64,000 bases of DNA from Pandoraea capi (GCF_902459735.1 NZ_CABPRV010000005.1:62001-126000); one strand, 5' to 3'; counted from the stretch's first letter, positions 36,602 to 49,649 are shown. Program-made: numbers and translations. The notes: generated by a model not told the origin, from the sequence alone.

Positions 36602-37432
36602 ATGACAAGAGACATCATCCATTTTTCGCACGGCAACGGCTTTCCCGCAGGCGTCTATCGCAAGATGCTCGGTGCGCTGGCCGACGAGTACGACGTGCGA
36701 GCCATCGATCGCATCGGCCACGATCCGCGCTATCCTGTCACACCGGGGTGGCGGTATCTGCGTAACGAACTGGTTGATACGCTGGTGCGTCAGTATCACG
36801 GTGAGCCCGTCTGGCTCGTCGGACATTCGCTCGGCGGCTTCCTGAGTCTGATGGCGGCGCTCAAGGCACCGCAGTGCGTGCGCGGTGTGGTGATGGTCGA
36901 TTCGCCTATCGTCACGCCGGGCTGGCGCACGCAGATGCTCCGTCTGGGTATGCTCACCGGCCTTTATGAACGCCTGTCGCCCGCTGGCGTGACGAAGAAG
37001 CGTCGTGATCAATGGCCCGACTGGGAAAGCGCCTGGCAGCATTTCGCGAGCAAGCCGGCGTTCGCCAGTTGGGATCCGGACGTGCTGCGTGACTATATCG
37101 ATTGCGGCACCTTGCCCACTGGGGACGGTGGGGCGCGGCGTCTGGCGTTCGCGCGAGAGATCGAATACCGCATCTATCTGACGCTGCCGCCGTCGCTCGC
37201 GGTGCGCGCCCTGCGTGGGGTTCCGGTGCCGGTCGGTTTTCTGGCGGGTACGGAGTCACGCGAACTGCGTCAGGCAGGGATCGGCGCCACGCGCCGTATC
37301 GTCGGCACGCATCTGCGGTACGTGCCGGGGACGCACCTTTTCCCGATGGAGCGCCCGCTGGAGACCGCCTCGGCCATTCGTGACATGCTCGCGGAACTGA
37401 AAGGCGAACACCGGCGTTCGCTTGCGGCGTGA
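36602..37432 (+). CDS. Alpha/beta hydrolase
   Basis: A 276-residue cytoplasmic hydrolase-fold protein. An oxyanion-hole motif HFSHGNGFPAG is at residues 7-17, the nucleophile Ser76 in VGHSLGGF, and a likely catalytic His in GTHLFPMERP near 250. Substrate unknown; the family covers esterases, lipases and haloperoxidase-like enzymes. A TAGAAT -10-like hexamer at 36530-36535 precedes it. It lies between comEC and pyrG with no evident operon partner. Confidence 0.85.
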   Translation: MTRDIIHFSHGNGFPAGVYRKMLGALADEYDVRAIDRIGHDPRYPVTPGWRYLRNELVDTLVRQYHGEPVWLVGHSLGGFLSLMAALKAPQCVRGVVMVDSPIVTPGWRTQMLRLGMLTGLYERLSPAGVTKKRRDQWPDWESAWQHFASKPAFASWDPDVLRDYIDCGTLPTGDGGARRLAFAREIEYRIYLTLPPSLAVRALRGVPVPVGFLAGTESRELRQAGIGATRRIVGTHLRYVPGTHLFPMERPLETASAIRDMLAELKGEHRRSLAA

Positions 37433-37446
37433 TCGACGTACGGTAG

Positions 37447-39267
<1,821 letters not shown>

Positions 39268-39299
39268 GACGCGCAGCGAGCGAGAGACAAGGAGTTCCC

Positions 39300-40154
39300 A
39301 TGAAACTGTGCGGTTTCGATGTTGGCCTGGACAAGCCGTTTTTCCTGATCGCGGGTACCTGCGTCGTCGAATCGGAGCAAATGACGATCGACGTCGCGGG
39401 GCAGCTCAAGGAAATCACGAGCGCGCTCGGCATTCCGTTCATCTACAAGTCGTCGTTCGACAAGGCGAATCGTAGTTCGGGCAAGTCGTATCGCGGCCCC
39501 GGCCGTGAGCAGGGTCTGAAGATCCTCGCGGAAGTGCGTCGCCAGCTCGGCGTGCCGGTCCTCACGGACGTGCACACCGAAGAGGACGTGGCGGTTGCCG
39601 CGCCCATCGTCGACGTGCTCCAGACGCCGGCTTTCCTGTGCCGTCAGACCGATTTCATTCGTGCCTGCGCCCAGTCGGGCAAGCCGGTGAACATCAAGAA
39701 GGGGCAGTTTCTCGCGCCGCACGACATGATCAATGTCATCGACAAGGCCCGCGACGCTGCGCGCGAAGCCGGTCTGCCCGATGACGTGTTCATGGCTTGC
39801 GAGCGCGGCGTTTCGTTCGGCTACAACAATCTGGTCTCGGACATGCGCTCGCTGGCGATCATGCGCGAGACCGGTGCGCCGGTCGTGTTCGACGCCACGC
39901 ACTCCGTGCAGTTGCCCGGCGGGCAGGGCACCAGCTCGGGCGGTCAGCGCGAGTTCGTGCCGGTGCTCTCGCGTGCTGCAGTGGCCGTGGGCGTGTCGGG
40001 CCTGTTCATGGAGACGCACCCGGATCCGGCCTGCGCACTCTCGGACGGTCCCAACGCCGTGCCGCTCGGCCGCATGCGCGAGCTGCTCACCACGCTCAAG
40101 ACCATTGATGCGGCGGTGAAGCAGGGGCAGTTCCTGGAAAATAATTTCAACTGA
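39300..40154 (+). CDS. kdsA: Kdo-8-phosphate synthase
   Basis: A 284-residue TIM-barrel enzyme condensing PEP with arabinose-5-phosphate for the LPS inner core sugar Kdo. It has the family segments [14 protein letters not shown] near residue 14, [12 protein letters not shown] near 50-61, [11 protein letters not shown] near 131 and [10 protein letters not shown] near 199. It carries the non-metal class Asn (KAN) at the metal-ligand position, as in E. coli. ATG preceded by CAAGGAG, 32 bp after pyrG. Confidence 0.97.
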   Translation: MKLCGFDVGLDKPFFLIAGTCVVESEQMTIDVAGQLKEITSALGIPFIYKSSFDKANRSSGKSYRGPGREQGLKILAEVRRQLGVPVLTDVHTEEDVAVAAPIVDVLQTPAFLCRQTDFIRACAQSGKPVNIKKGQFLAPHDMINVIDKARDAAREAGLPDDVFMACERGVSFGYNNLVSDMRSLAIMRETGAPVVFDATHSVQLPGGQGTSSGGQREFVPVLSRAAVAVGVSGLFMETHPDPACALSDGPNAVPLGRMRELLTTLKTIDAAVKQGQFLENNFN

Positions 40155-41852
<1,698 letters not shown>

Positions 41853-41928
41853 TTCCGTTTCCCCGGGAAGTTGATTTGCGACTCAGGTTGTTGCGGCCCG
41901 CTTCCCGGAATTCTTGCCAGGCGAAAGC

Positions 41929-42354
41929 ATGCGAATGGTGACCTTGGTACTGGTGCTGCTCTTGGTAGTCATCCAGTATCCGCTCTGGTTCGGCCACGGT
42001 GGCTGGTTGTACGTGCACGAACTGCGCGACGAATTGAGCGCCGAACAGCAGAAGAACGAGCAGTTGAAAGAACGTAACGATCGTCTGGCCGGCGAAGTGC
42101 AGGACTTGCAGGACGGCACGGCAGCGATCGAAGAGCGCGCTCGTTTCGAACTGGGGATGGTCAAGGACGGCGAATTGTTCGTGCAATTCGTCGGTGCGGA
42201 GGGTGCAAGTGCACCGCAGGGTGCTTCCGGTGCCGATGCGCCGCTAGTGTCCTCGACCGAACCGGCGCACAAGACCGTCGCGTCTGCGCCGCCACCGCCG
42301 CCGTCGCAAACGAAGAGCAAGGCGCAGTCGGCTCACAAGGCGCAGCACCACTGA
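41929..42354 (+). CDS. ftsB: Cell division protein FtsB
   Basis: A 141-residue bitopic divisome protein forming the FtsQBL complex. A membrane helix ([20 protein letters not shown] near residues 3-22) is followed by a coiled coil (about 30-70, [20 protein letters not shown]) and the conserved [15 protein letters not shown] Pro/Ser/Ala-rich C-terminal tail of about 45 residues extends beyond E. coli FtsB. An in-frame start 15 bp earlier is possible; GCGAAAGC before ATG 41929 is weak. Confidence 0.92.
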   Translation: MRMVTLVLVLLLVVIQYPLWFGHGGWLYVHELRDELSAEQQKNEQLKERNDRLAGEVQDLQDGTAAIEERARFELGMVKDGELFVQFVGAEGASAPQGASGADAPLVSSTEPAHKTVASAPPPPPSQTKSKAQSAHKAQHH

Positions 42355-42472
42355 TCGTCGTTGACTGTTGTTCGAGACGGTCCGCTATCGCGGGTGATCC
42401 GTTGCCGATGTCATGCAGGACAAGAATGGCGTGCCTTCCCAGAGGGCAATCGCCCGCCATTCAGCCAGAACG

Positions 42473-42510
42473 AAAATGCCGCTTCGATGCGAATCGACGC
42501 GGCATTTTTT
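42473..42510 (+). terminator. Bidirectional terminator after ftsB
   Basis: Arms AAAATGCCGC (42473-42482) and GCGGCATTTT (42499-42508) with a 16-nt loop are followed by further T residues. The A/T flanks on both sides allow it to serve eno-ftsB and the convergent lipoprotein gene. Confidence 0.85.
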
Positions 42511-42602
42511 ATGGGGTGCCGGTGGCACAGATGCGGGCATCACAGGTCAGGTGTTTTGCTGTTCCACGCTGGCCACACAACGCAGTTACGTCATGCGATC
42601 CA

Positions 42603-42998
42603 TCAGAAGCCGACGCTGACACCCACAGACGAGCGAGGGCCGCCGTACCAGCCAGGGCCATACCATCCCGGGCCGTACCAACCCGGCCCGTACCAGCCGG
42701 GGCTTCCCCAGCCGCCATAGAAGTAGGCATTGCTGTTGTAGCTGCGAAGGGCATCTTCGTAGGCGCGTTGCGCACGCTCGCGCTCGATGGCGGTTTCCTG
42801 TTCGTCGTAGATGCGCTTGTTCAGGCGCGTGAGATCCTGCTTCTGGGTGTCGGTCATGGCGCCCGGTGCCGTGTTTTGCCCGTCCTGCGATTGCGGCAGG
42901 CGTGCGACCGGTGCGTCTGGCGGAGGTAATTGCAACTGGGCGCATCCGGCAGCGAGCGTTAGCGCGAAGAGGCTGAACACGCCTGCCAGCGATCGCAT
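42603..42998 (-). CDS. Lipoprotein with C-terminal YGPGW repeats
   Basis: A 131-residue predicted lipoprotein. The signal peptide ends in lipobox LAAGC (Cys about 18). An Asp/Gln/Arg-rich helical stretch (about 45-95) follows, then four YGPGW-type pentapeptides (about 104-123) and a short beta-like tail VGVSVGF. The repeats come from 15-bp DNA units. The start MRSLAGVFSLFALTLAAGC is chosen over an upstream in-frame start because it gives a normal signal peptide. Function unknown; Gly/Trp/Tyr-rich tails of this type occur in envelope-associated proteins. Confidence 0.75.
   Translation of the reverse strand: MRSLAGVFSLFALTLAAGCAQLQLPPPDAPVARLPQSQDGQNTAPGAMTDTQKQDLTRLNKRIYDEQETAIERERAQRAYEDALRSYNSNAYFYGGWGSPGWYGPGWYGPGWYGPGWYGGPRSSVGVSVGF
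42645..42704 (-). repeat. 15-bp tandem repeat in the lipoprotein gene
   Basis: Four consecutive 15-bp units read on the plus strand as GTACCA-x-CC-x-GG-x-CC (42645-42659, 42660-42674, 42675-42689, 42690-42704) with a few substitutions. The units encode YGPGW in the minus-strand gene. Unit number could vary between strains without shifting the frame. Confidence 0.85.
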
Positions 42999-43274
42999 TG
43001 GAGGGCCCCACGCGGCGCCGCGACGCCCCGCCGGTGAAGCGTTATCCTGGCTCGGAAGCGCAATCGCCTGGACGGCGTGAGTCGTGGGGGCGGCAGGATT
43101 GGCAGCAATTCGGGACATGGTGCGATAACCCGTAAAGCCCGTAGCAGGGCAGCAGTAGCGTCAGGCAGTGGTGGCAGACGCAGCGCCGACGCGCGGCATC
43201 TCACCGGATGCCAACTGAGAGTCATCGGCGCGCCGGACGGTTCCGTGCACCGATGATTTCCCAGTGATCCGATA

Positions 43275-44210
43275 TCAATGCTGGCCTGCCGGTGCAGCGT
43301 GCGGTTGTTCCGTAAAGAGTTGCGCCGCATCGACCTTGTCGAAGTGATACGTCTGGCGGCAGAACTCGCATGCCACTTCCACGTTCGGACGCTCGTCGAA
43401 TACGCTCATGACTTCCGCTTCGCCCAACGTGCGCAGCATATTGGTGACGCGTTCACGCGAGCAAGTGCAGCGAAACGCCGTCGGCAGCGGGTCGAAGACG
43501 CGCACCGTTTCTTCCCAGAACAGGCGATGCAGCATCGTTTCACGGTCGGTGCTCAGCATTTCGTCGCGCTTGAGCGTGTTGGCCAGTTGGCAAACGCGGT
43601 TCCACGTGTCCTCGTCTTCTTCGGGCGCGTGTTCGGCGCCGCTACCCGCCGTGCCGCCGTGGCCCGGCAGCTTTTGCAGCAGGATACCCACGGCGTGGTT
43701 GTCGTCCGAGGCCAGCCACAGGCGCGTGTCCAACTGCTCCGAATGGTGCATGTAGTGTTCGAGGACCGACGCCATGTCAGGCAGCGGACCATGCTCGTCC
43801 GAGAGCGGCACCACGCCTTGGTACGGCTGCTGCCCCGGCTGCTTGACGCGGGGATCGAGCGTGATGGCGAAGTGTGCACGGCCATTGACGTTGAGAAGCG
43901 ACTTGAGTGTGCCGTCTTCGGGGATCTCGCCGCTGTACTTGGCCGTGGCGCGCATGGTGAGGTCGGCATTGCATTCGACGACGACCATGCTGACGGGGCC
44001 GTCCCCCTTCAATTGCAGGATCAGCGCGCCATCAAACTTGACGTTGGCGGTGAGCAGGGCGGCGGCGGCCATCATTTCGCCCAGCAGATGGCGAACGGCC
44101 AGCGGGTAGTCGTGACGATCCAGCACGGCGCGCCAGGTGGCGTCGAGGCTGACGTACTCGCCGCGCACGGGGGCGGCGTCGAACATGAATTTCTGAAGTT
44201 GGTCGGACAC
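43275..44210 (-). CDS. hslO: Redox chaperone Hsp33
   Basis: A 311-residue holdase activated by oxidation and unfolding. The N-terminal domain begins MSDQLQKFMFDAAPVRGEYV. The C-terminal zinc switch has the CxC pair in FRCTCSRERV near residue 240 and the CxxC pair in VACEFCRQTY near 278, both intact. Conserved YMHHSEQLDTR near 146 is present. A 284-bp spacer lies upstream. Not in an evident operon. Confidence 0.96.
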   Translation of the reverse strand: MSDQLQKFMFDAAPVRGEYVSLDATWRAVLDRHDYPLAVRHLLGEMMAAAALLTANVKFDGALILQLKGDGPVSMVVVECNADLTMRATAKYSGEIPEDGTLKSLLNVNGRAHFAITLDPRVKQPGQQPYQGVVPLSDEHGPLPDMASVLEHYMHHSEQLDTRLWLASDDNHAVGILLQKLPGHGGTAGSGAEHAPEEDEDTWNRVCQLANTLKRDEMLSTDRETMLHRLFWEETVRVFDPLPTAFRCTCSRERVTNMLRTLGEAEVMSVFDERPNVEVACEFCRQTYHFDKVDAAQLFTEQPHAAPAGQH

Positions 44211-44494
44211 GGTCGAATTCCTGAAAAATGCGGCAACGGCGGTCGGTGTGGCAGGCGATCCGGCAAGGCGGGAGGGCGCAAGACGTGCGGTGAGTCCGAT
44301 TTACACGGTTTACGCACGAAAATCAGACAATTCGCTCGTCTTGCACGCATTCCTGCGAGCCCGGCATGGCACACAAGCCGAAGTTTGGCGCGTCAATGCT
44401 GCAATATCTGGGGGCGCGCGCCGCATTTTCAACACACCGGCAGCGACGTTCCGCACGCCGGACGACTGGCGTGCAACGCTTGCCGGTCGTGCGT
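44211..44494. other. hslO upstream spacer
   Basis: A 284-bp region between the hslO start and the gamma-carbonic anhydrase stop. No gene is supported. It should carry the hslO promoter and the 3' end of the carbonic anhydrase transcript, but no clear hexamers or terminator hairpin were found. Confidence 0.35.
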
Positions 44495-45019
44495 TCAGCC
44501 GATGCGCACCAGCTGTTCCTTGAATACCTGCCGGCGCGTTGCATACGTGTCGGCGTTGCGCTTGAGGGTGGCGACTTCTTCGTCCGTCAGTTCGCGCACG
44601 ACCTTGGCCGGCACGCCGAGGATCAGCGAGCGGTCCGGGAACGTCTTGCGTTCGGTCACCAGCGCACCTGCGCCCACGAGGCTGTCGCGGCCGATGACGG
44701 CGCCGTTGAGCAGCACCGCCTGAATGCCGATCAGCGAATTCTCGCCGACCGTGCAGCCGTGCAGCATGGCCTGATGGCCGATGCTCACCCCATTGGCCAG
44801 CGTCAGCGGATAACCCGGATCGGCATGCAGCACCGCGCCTTCCTGCACATTGGTGCCCATGCCGATCTTGATCGGCTCGTTGTCGCCGCGAATCGCCACC
44901 CCCGGCCATACGCTGCTGTTCTCGGCGAGCACCACCTCGCCAATGATGGTGGCAGTGTCGGCCACGAAAGCACTCTCGTGGATCTGCGGGGTCTTGTCTC
45001 CAAGTTTATAGATCGGCAT
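44495..45019 (-). CDS. Gamma-class carbonic anhydrase family protein
   Basis: A 174-residue left-handed beta-helix protein with hexapeptide repeats through about residues 15-140. The three metal-ligand histidines are His65, His82 and His87 (VLHADPGYP, IGHQAMLHGC). The C-terminal helix is VREL-rich. Relatives include YrdA and CaiE, which are often not active as carbonic anhydrases in proteobacteria, so activity is not certain. It is divergent from the DUF455 gene across a 49-bp spacer. Confidence 0.9.
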   Translation of the reverse strand: MPIYKLGDKTPQIHESAFVADTATIIGEVVLAENSSVWPGVAIRGDNEPIKIGMGTNVQEGAVLHADPGYPLTLANGVSIGHQAMLHGCTVGENSLIGIQAVLLNGAVIGRDSLVGAGALVTERKTFPDRSLILGVPAKVVRELTDEEVATLKRNADTYATRRQVFKEQLVRIG

Positions 45020-45068
45020 AGCGGCTTTGGTTCGCGGTTAAAATCGACGAAACCGCTATTGTAACGTC

Positions 45069-46022
45069 ATGGTCGATTTCACTCCTACGCCCGGCGCCGA
45101 ACCTGGCCTTCGCAGCATCGCCGTCGGCGAGCCTTCCCACGCTTCCCCCGCCGACGTATCTGATGCGGGCGACGCATCCGACACGTCAACCGTCTTCCCG
45201 TCCTGTGCGCGGGCGCGCGCGCTCGAGTTGCTGCGCGTTTGCGATCCGTACGAGAAAGCCGCAGGCGTCACGGCGCTTCGAGACGCTGTGCGTGGCGGCG
45301 GCGCATTCTGGTATCCGGCACGCCGGTTTGTGCAGGCAGCCGACGGCGTGGCAGACGAGGGGATTCCGGGGCGTCCCGCGGCACCGGCGCTGGTATCTCC
45401 GCGCGAGTTGAAGCAGCGCGCCGTGACGACGGTAGAAGGGCGCGCTGCCTTGCTGCACGCGCTCGCGCACATCGAATTCAATGCGATCAATCTGGCGCTC
45501 GACGCCTTGTGGCGTTTCGATGCGCTGCCCGCCGAGTACTACGACGACTGGCTTCAGGTCGCGGCGGAAGAGGCCTACCACTTCTCGTTACTGGCCGCGC
45601 ATCTGAAGACGCTGGGCGACACGTACGTCTACGGGTGTTTCCCCGCGCACGACGGTCTCTGGGACATGGCGCGTCGCACGTCCGGCGACTGGCTGGCCCG
45701 TCTCGCCCTCGTGCCGCGCACGCTGGAGGCACGCGGGCTCGACGCCAGCCCGCCCATCAAGGCGAAGCTCTCCAGTGCAGGCGACAAGGCGGGAGCTGCC
45801 ATTCTCGATATCATCCTGCGCGACGAAATCGGCCATGTGGCCGTCGGCAATCGCTGGTACCGCTGGGGCTGCGAGCGCGCCGGATGCGAGCCTGTCGAGA
45901 CCTATGCCCGGCTGGCGACCCAGTACGGTGCGCCGCGTCTGAGAGGGCCGTTCAATCTCGAGGCGCGCCGGGCGGCGGGTTTCGACGACGCCGAACTGGC
46001 CGCGCTTCAGGCAGGGGAATGA
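45069..46022 (+). CDS. DUF455 ferritin-like protein
   Basis: A 317-residue protein with a four-helix ferritin-like core. Carboxylate/His motifs are HIEFNAINLALDALWRF near residue 136, AAEEAYHFSLLAAHL near 167 and LRDEIGHVAVGNRWYRW near 255; the EExxH-type pattern could bind two metals. A Ser/Asp-rich leader occupies about residues 1-40. Function is unknown; di-iron chemistry is inferred from the motifs. It shares a very short (49-bp) divergent spacer with the carbonic anhydrase gene. Confidence 0.85.
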   Translation: MVDFTPTPGAEPGLRSIAVGEPSHASPADVSDAGDASDTSTVFPSCARARALELLRVCDPYEKAAGVTALRDAVRGGGAFWYPARRFVQAADGVADEGIPGRPAAPALVSPRELKQRAVTTVEGRAALLHALAHIEFNAINLALDALWRFDALPAEYYDDWLQVAAEEAYHFSLLAAHLKTLGDTYVYGCFPAHDGLWDMARRTSGDWLARLALVPRTLEARGLDASPPIKAKLSSAGDKAGAAILDIILRDEIGHVAVGNRWYRWGCERAGCEPVETYARLATQYGAPRLRGPFNLEARRAAGFDDAELAALQAGE

Positions 46023-46252
46023 CGGTGACCCAATCGGGCTGACACCGTCGGCCGGGCGTCCATGCGTCTGGGGCCCTTCCGTCGACGTGATGTTGTCGAC
46101 GTTCGGACGTAGGGATGTATCAGGCACAACGCGAGCGACGAGTCGCCGCCGTCCTCGCAGGGGCCGTTTTTGACGCGGCTACCGGGGTGTCGACAGCGAC
46201 CGATATACTCGACGTTCCTCAATCGTTCAGATCTTCATCGTCTGCCCGCATC

Positions 46253-47143
46253 ATGATCGATTCCCGATCCGAGTTCCTGACGGTGCGCGGCCTGCGCCAC
46301 CATGTCCGCCAGTGGGGCACGCCCGGCGCACCGAAACTGTTTGCCCTCCATGGCTGGATGGATGTGTCGGCCTCGTTCCACTTCGTTGCGCAGACGCTCG
46401 CCCAACGCTGGCATGTGCTCGCGCCGGACTGGCGGGGCTTCGGCCTCACCGACTGGCCAGTCGCGGACGGGCGCGCAGGCAGCTACTGGTTCCCGGACTA
46501 TCTCGCCGATCTCGACGCCTTGCTCGACGTCTACACGGAGCCCGGTGAAGCCATCAACCTGATCGGCCACAGCATGGGCGGCAACGCGGCGTGTCTGTAC
46601 GCAGGCGTGCGGCCGGCGCGTGTGCGACGTCTCGTGAATCTGGAGGGCTTCGGCCTGCCACCTTCGGCGCCGACAGCGGCGATCCGTCAACTCAGCCGCT
46701 GGCTCGACGACATTCAGACGGTGCCGACGCTGCGCCCGTATGCATCGCTCGCCGACGTGGCGGCGCGTTTGCGCAAGACGAACCCGCGCCTCACGCCCGA
46801 GCGGGCGGAATGGCTGGCGCAGCGCTGGGCCCGTCAGGAGCGCGACGGGCAATGGCATTTGCTTGCCGATGCCGCGCACAAGATCGCGAATCCCTATCCC
46901 TATCGGCTGGACGAAGCGATGGCGGTGTGGGGCAACGTAAGCGCCCCGGTGCTGAACGTCGAAGCGACGGATTCGGATGTGCTCCAGCATTTCGCCGGGG
47001 CGCAGGGTAAGGATGTCTTCCGCGAGCGTTTCGAGGTCTTTCCGAATTTGACGCAAGCGTTCGTGGCCGATGCCGGTCATATGTTGCATCACGATCAGCC
47101 GGAAGCCGTCGCACGCCTCATCGAGGCGTTTTGCCGCGATTGA
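46253..47143 (+). CDS. Alpha/beta hydrolase
   Basis: A 296-residue hydrolase-fold protein with oxyanion region FALHGWMDVSASF near residue 30, nucleophile Ser107 in IGHSMGGNAA, and a candidate catalytic His in AGHMLHHDQP near 280. Substrate unknown. A TATACT -10-like hexamer at 46204-46209 precedes it, 44 bp before the ATG. An in-frame start at 46115 would place this promoter element inside the coding region, which favours ATG 46253. Confidence 0.85.
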   Translation: MIDSRSEFLTVRGLRHHVRQWGTPGAPKLFALHGWMDVSASFHFVAQTLAQRWHVLAPDWRGFGLTDWPVADGRAGSYWFPDYLADLDALLDVYTEPGEAINLIGHSMGGNAACLYAGVRPARVRRLVNLEGFGLPPSAPTAAIRQLSRWLDDIQTVPTLRPYASLADVAARLRKTNPRLTPERAEWLAQRWARQERDGQWHLLADAAHKIANPYPYRLDEAMAVWGNVSAPVLNVEATDSDVLQHFAGAQGKDVFRERFEVFPNLTQAFVADAGHMLHHDQPEAVARLIEAFCRD

Positions 47144-47372
47144 TCGGGAAGTGCTGTGAAGTGATGTGATGTGCCGCGATGCGTGGGGGAGTGCGGCGCC
47201 CGTCAGTCGATTGCTAGGCCAGCCTTGGCGTGAGGCGGGGCCGTCATTGCAGGCAACTCGCGTCGCGTGCACTTGAGCGGTAGAATGAAGGCGTCATTAC
47301 CACGTCATACGCCGGTGTCGGACGGGCCAGAAGTCTTTGCGATGCCACGGCACCCTCACCCGGCGGCTCATC
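47144..47372. promoter_or_regulatory. Upstream region of the RNase AM gene
   Basis: A 229-bp spacer with a TAGAAT -10-like hexamer at 47281-47286 leaving a leader of roughly 80 nt. No convincing -35 or gene was found. Confidence 0.35.
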
Positions 47373-48206
47373 ATGCTCAACGCGGATCTTCATTGTCATT
47401 CCAAGGTGTCGGACGGCACGCTGTCGCCGTCCGAAGTGGCGCAGGTCGCTTTCGAGGCCGGCGTCGACCTATGGGCGCTGACGGATCACGACGAGATCGG
47501 CGGGCAACGCGAAGCACGTGCGGCGGCCGAAGCGCTGGGCATGCGCTATGTCGGCGGCGTCGAGATTTCGATTACGTGGGCGAACCGCACGGTGCACATC
47601 GTCGGATTGAATATCGATCCCGATAATCCCACGCTGATCGATGGCCTCGCGGCAACGCGCGGCGGCCGGGCAGCGCGGGCGCAACTGATGAGCGAGCAGT
47701 TGGCCGCGGCCGGTATCCCTGGGGCCTATGAAGGGGCGTTGCGCTTTGTCGGTAATCCCGACTTGATTTCTCGCACGCACTTCGCACGGTTTCTGGTGGA
47801 CATCGGCAAATGCGCGTCGGTCTCCGACGTGTTTGCGAAGTACCTTTCGGAAGGCCGTCCCGGTTATGTGCCGCATCGATGGGCTACGCTCGAAGAATCC
47901 GTCAAGTGGATTCGGGGCGCGGGCGGCATTGCGGTCGTGGCGCACCCGGGCCGGTATAAGTTCACGCCGCTCGAATTCGGGGCGTTGTTCGATCAGTTCC
48001 GTGATCTGGGTGGCGAAGCCATCGAAGTGGTCACCGGCAGTCATACGCCGGATCAGTACCGAGAGTATGCCGATGTCGCGCGTCAATACGGTTTTCTGGC
48101 CTCGCGCGGCTCGGATTTCCATGGACCGACCGAGAGCCGCGCGCTGCTCGGCAAGTTGCCTGCGTTGCCCGACGATCTCACACCGGTCTGGAGCCGCTGG
48201 CAGTAA
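47373..48206 (+). CDS. rnm: RNase AM (PHP-domain 5'-3' exoribonuclease, YciV)
   Basis: A 277-residue PHP-domain metal-dependent phosphoesterase. Metal-ligand motifs are NADLHCHSKVSDG at about residues 3-15, WALTDHDEIGG near 37, VVAHPGRYK near 191 and GSDFHGPTE near 248. Homologues (YciV/TrpH) mature the 5' ends of rRNAs and degrade short RNAs. ATG 47373 is chosen because it starts just before the first PHP motif. The yciO-type gene follows 12 bp later, the same pairing as in E. coli. Confidence 0.9.
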   Translation: MLNADLHCHSKVSDGTLSPSEVAQVAFEAGVDLWALTDHDEIGGQREARAAAEALGMRYVGGVEISITWANRTVHIVGLNIDPDNPTLIDGLAATRGGRAARAQLMSEQLAAAGIPGAYEGALRFVGNPDLISRTHFARFLVDIGKCASVSDVFAKYLSEGRPGYVPHRWATLEESVKWIRGAGGIAVVAHPGRYKFTPLEFGALFDQFRDLGGEAIEVVTGSHTPDQYREYADVARQYGFLASRGSDFHGPTESRALLGKLPALPDDLTPVWSRWQ

Positions 48207-48218
48207 CTCTCCGACAAC

Positions 48219-48845
48219 ATGTCGCAATTCTTCCAGATTCACCCGGAAAATCCTCAGTCACGTCTCATCAAGCAAGCCGTACAGATTATCGACAAGGGCG
48301 GCATCGTGGCGTTGCCGACCGATTCGAGCTATGCGATCGCGTGTCACATCGACGACAAGCATGCCGTAGAGCGCTTGCGTCGCATTCGCGGGCTCGACGA
48401 GAAGCAGATGCTCTCGTTGCTCGTGCGCGATCTGTCCGAGCTGGCTGAGTTCGCCATCGTCGACAACCGGCAGTACCGGTTGATCAAGGCCACGACGCCG
48501 GGGCCGTACGTCTTCATTCTTGAAGCGACGAAAGAAGTGCCGCGGCGCCTCTCGCATCCGTCGCGAAAGACGATCGGTCTGCGCGTGCCGGAGCACGCGA
48601 TCACGCTGGCGTTGCTCGAAGAACTCGGGCAGCCGTTACTGGCCACGACGTTGATCCTGCCGGATGAAACCGAGCCGCTGAACGACCCGGAGGAGATTCG
48701 CGAGCGGCTCGAAAAGCAGCTGGATCTCGTGATCGACGGCGGTGCGTGTCCCAAGGAGCCGTCGACGGTGGTCGATCTGACGGTGACGCCGCCGGAAGTG
48801 CTGCGTCGCGGTCGCGGATCGCTGGCGCCGTTCGGACTGTCCTGA
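48219..48845 (+). CDS. yciO: YciO-type Sua5/YciO/YrdC protein
   Basis: A 208-residue protein with the YrdC fold: GGIVALPTDSSYAIACH near residue 27, KQMLSLLVRD near 62, TPGPYVFILEAT near 92, and KTIGLRVPEHA near 116. Sua5/TsaC homologues make threonylcarbamoyl-AMP for tRNA t6A; YciO itself is a divergent member whose physiological activity is less clear. Position next to rnm supports the YciO assignment. It ends at GRGSLAPFG, typical of the subgroup. Confidence 0.88.
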   Translation: MSQFFQIHPENPQSRLIKQAVQIIDKGGIVALPTDSSYAIACHIDDKHAVERLRRIRGLDEKQMLSLLVRDLSELAEFAIVDNRQYRLIKATTPGPYVFILEATKEVPRRLSHPSRKTIGLRVPEHAITLALLEELGQPLLATTLILPDETEPLNDPEEIRERLEKQLDLVIDGGACPKEPSTVVDLTVTPPEVLRRGRGSLAPFGLS

Positions 48846-48958
48846 ACCCATTGGGCGCGGTGAATGGGAAGCGGCGCATGCTCGCCTTCGCGGGCGCCCG
48901 AATCTTTGTAAGGGAGGGTAATACTGGCGTGCAGGTCTGCTTGTTACAATAGCCGGCT

Positions 48959-49624
48959 ATGAATGCTGACCTGATCCAGACCATTGCGGTCTACGCGCTC
49001 CCCGTCCTCTTTGCGATTACATTGCACGAGGCCGCCCACGGCTATGTCGCGAAGCACTTCGGCGATCCCACTGCGTTCCTGATGGGGCGCGTGACGCTCA
49101 ATCCCCTCAAGCACATCGACCCGATCGGCACGATTCTCGTGCCGTTGGCGCTCTATTTCATGACCAGCGGCGCATTCCTGTTCGGCTACGCCAAACCGGT
49201 GCCCGTGGCGTTCGGCAGCTTGCGTAATCCGCGCGTCGACACGATCTGGGTCGCGCTGGCCGGGCCGCTCTGCAACTTCGTGCAAGCGATTCTCTGGGCC
49301 GTGGTTGGGGTCGGGCTGCAAATCGCGGGCGTTCGCGAGCCGTTCTTCATGATGATGGCGCAGGCCGGTCTCGTGGTGAACCTCGTGATGTGTATGTTCA
49401 ACCTGTTCCCGGTGCCGCCGCTCGATGGCGGACGCGTGCTGGTGTCGCTGCTGCCGGCGCGCGCAGCCTATACGCTTTCGCGCGTAGAACCCTACGGCTT
49501 TTTCATCGTGATGGCGCTGGTCGTCAGCGGTGTGCTTGGCCGTGTGTGGCTCTGGCCGCTGATCCAGTGGGGGCGTGACCTGATCGTCTGGATGCTCACG
49601 CCGTTGCTGTCGCTGGTTTCCTGA
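48959..49624 (+). CDS. M50 (site-2 protease-like) membrane metallopeptidase
   Basis: A 221-residue membrane protein of the compact M50 group. The zinc motif HEAAH is at residues 23-27 in the first helix, and NLFPVPPLDGGR near 145 gives the third zinc-ligand segment. About five to six membrane segments. It cleaves membrane-spanning substrates in related systems; its substrate is unknown. A TACAAT -10-like hexamer (48945-48950) lies 8 bp before the ATG, so a leaderless or nearly leaderless transcript is possible. Followed 25 bp later by trpS. Confidence 0.9.
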   Translation: MNADLIQTIAVYALPVLFAITLHEAAHGYVAKHFGDPTAFLMGRVTLNPLKHIDPIGTILVPLALYFMTSGAFLFGYAKPVPVAFGSLRNPRVDTIWVALAGPLCNFVQAILWAVVGVGLQIAGVREPFFMMMAQAGLVVNLVMCMFNLFPVPPLDGGRVLVSLLPARAAYTLSRVEPYGFFIVMALVVSGVLGRVWLWPLIQWGRDLIVWMLTPLLSLVS

Positions 49625-49649
49625 AGTTTTTGCACACTATAACTAGACC

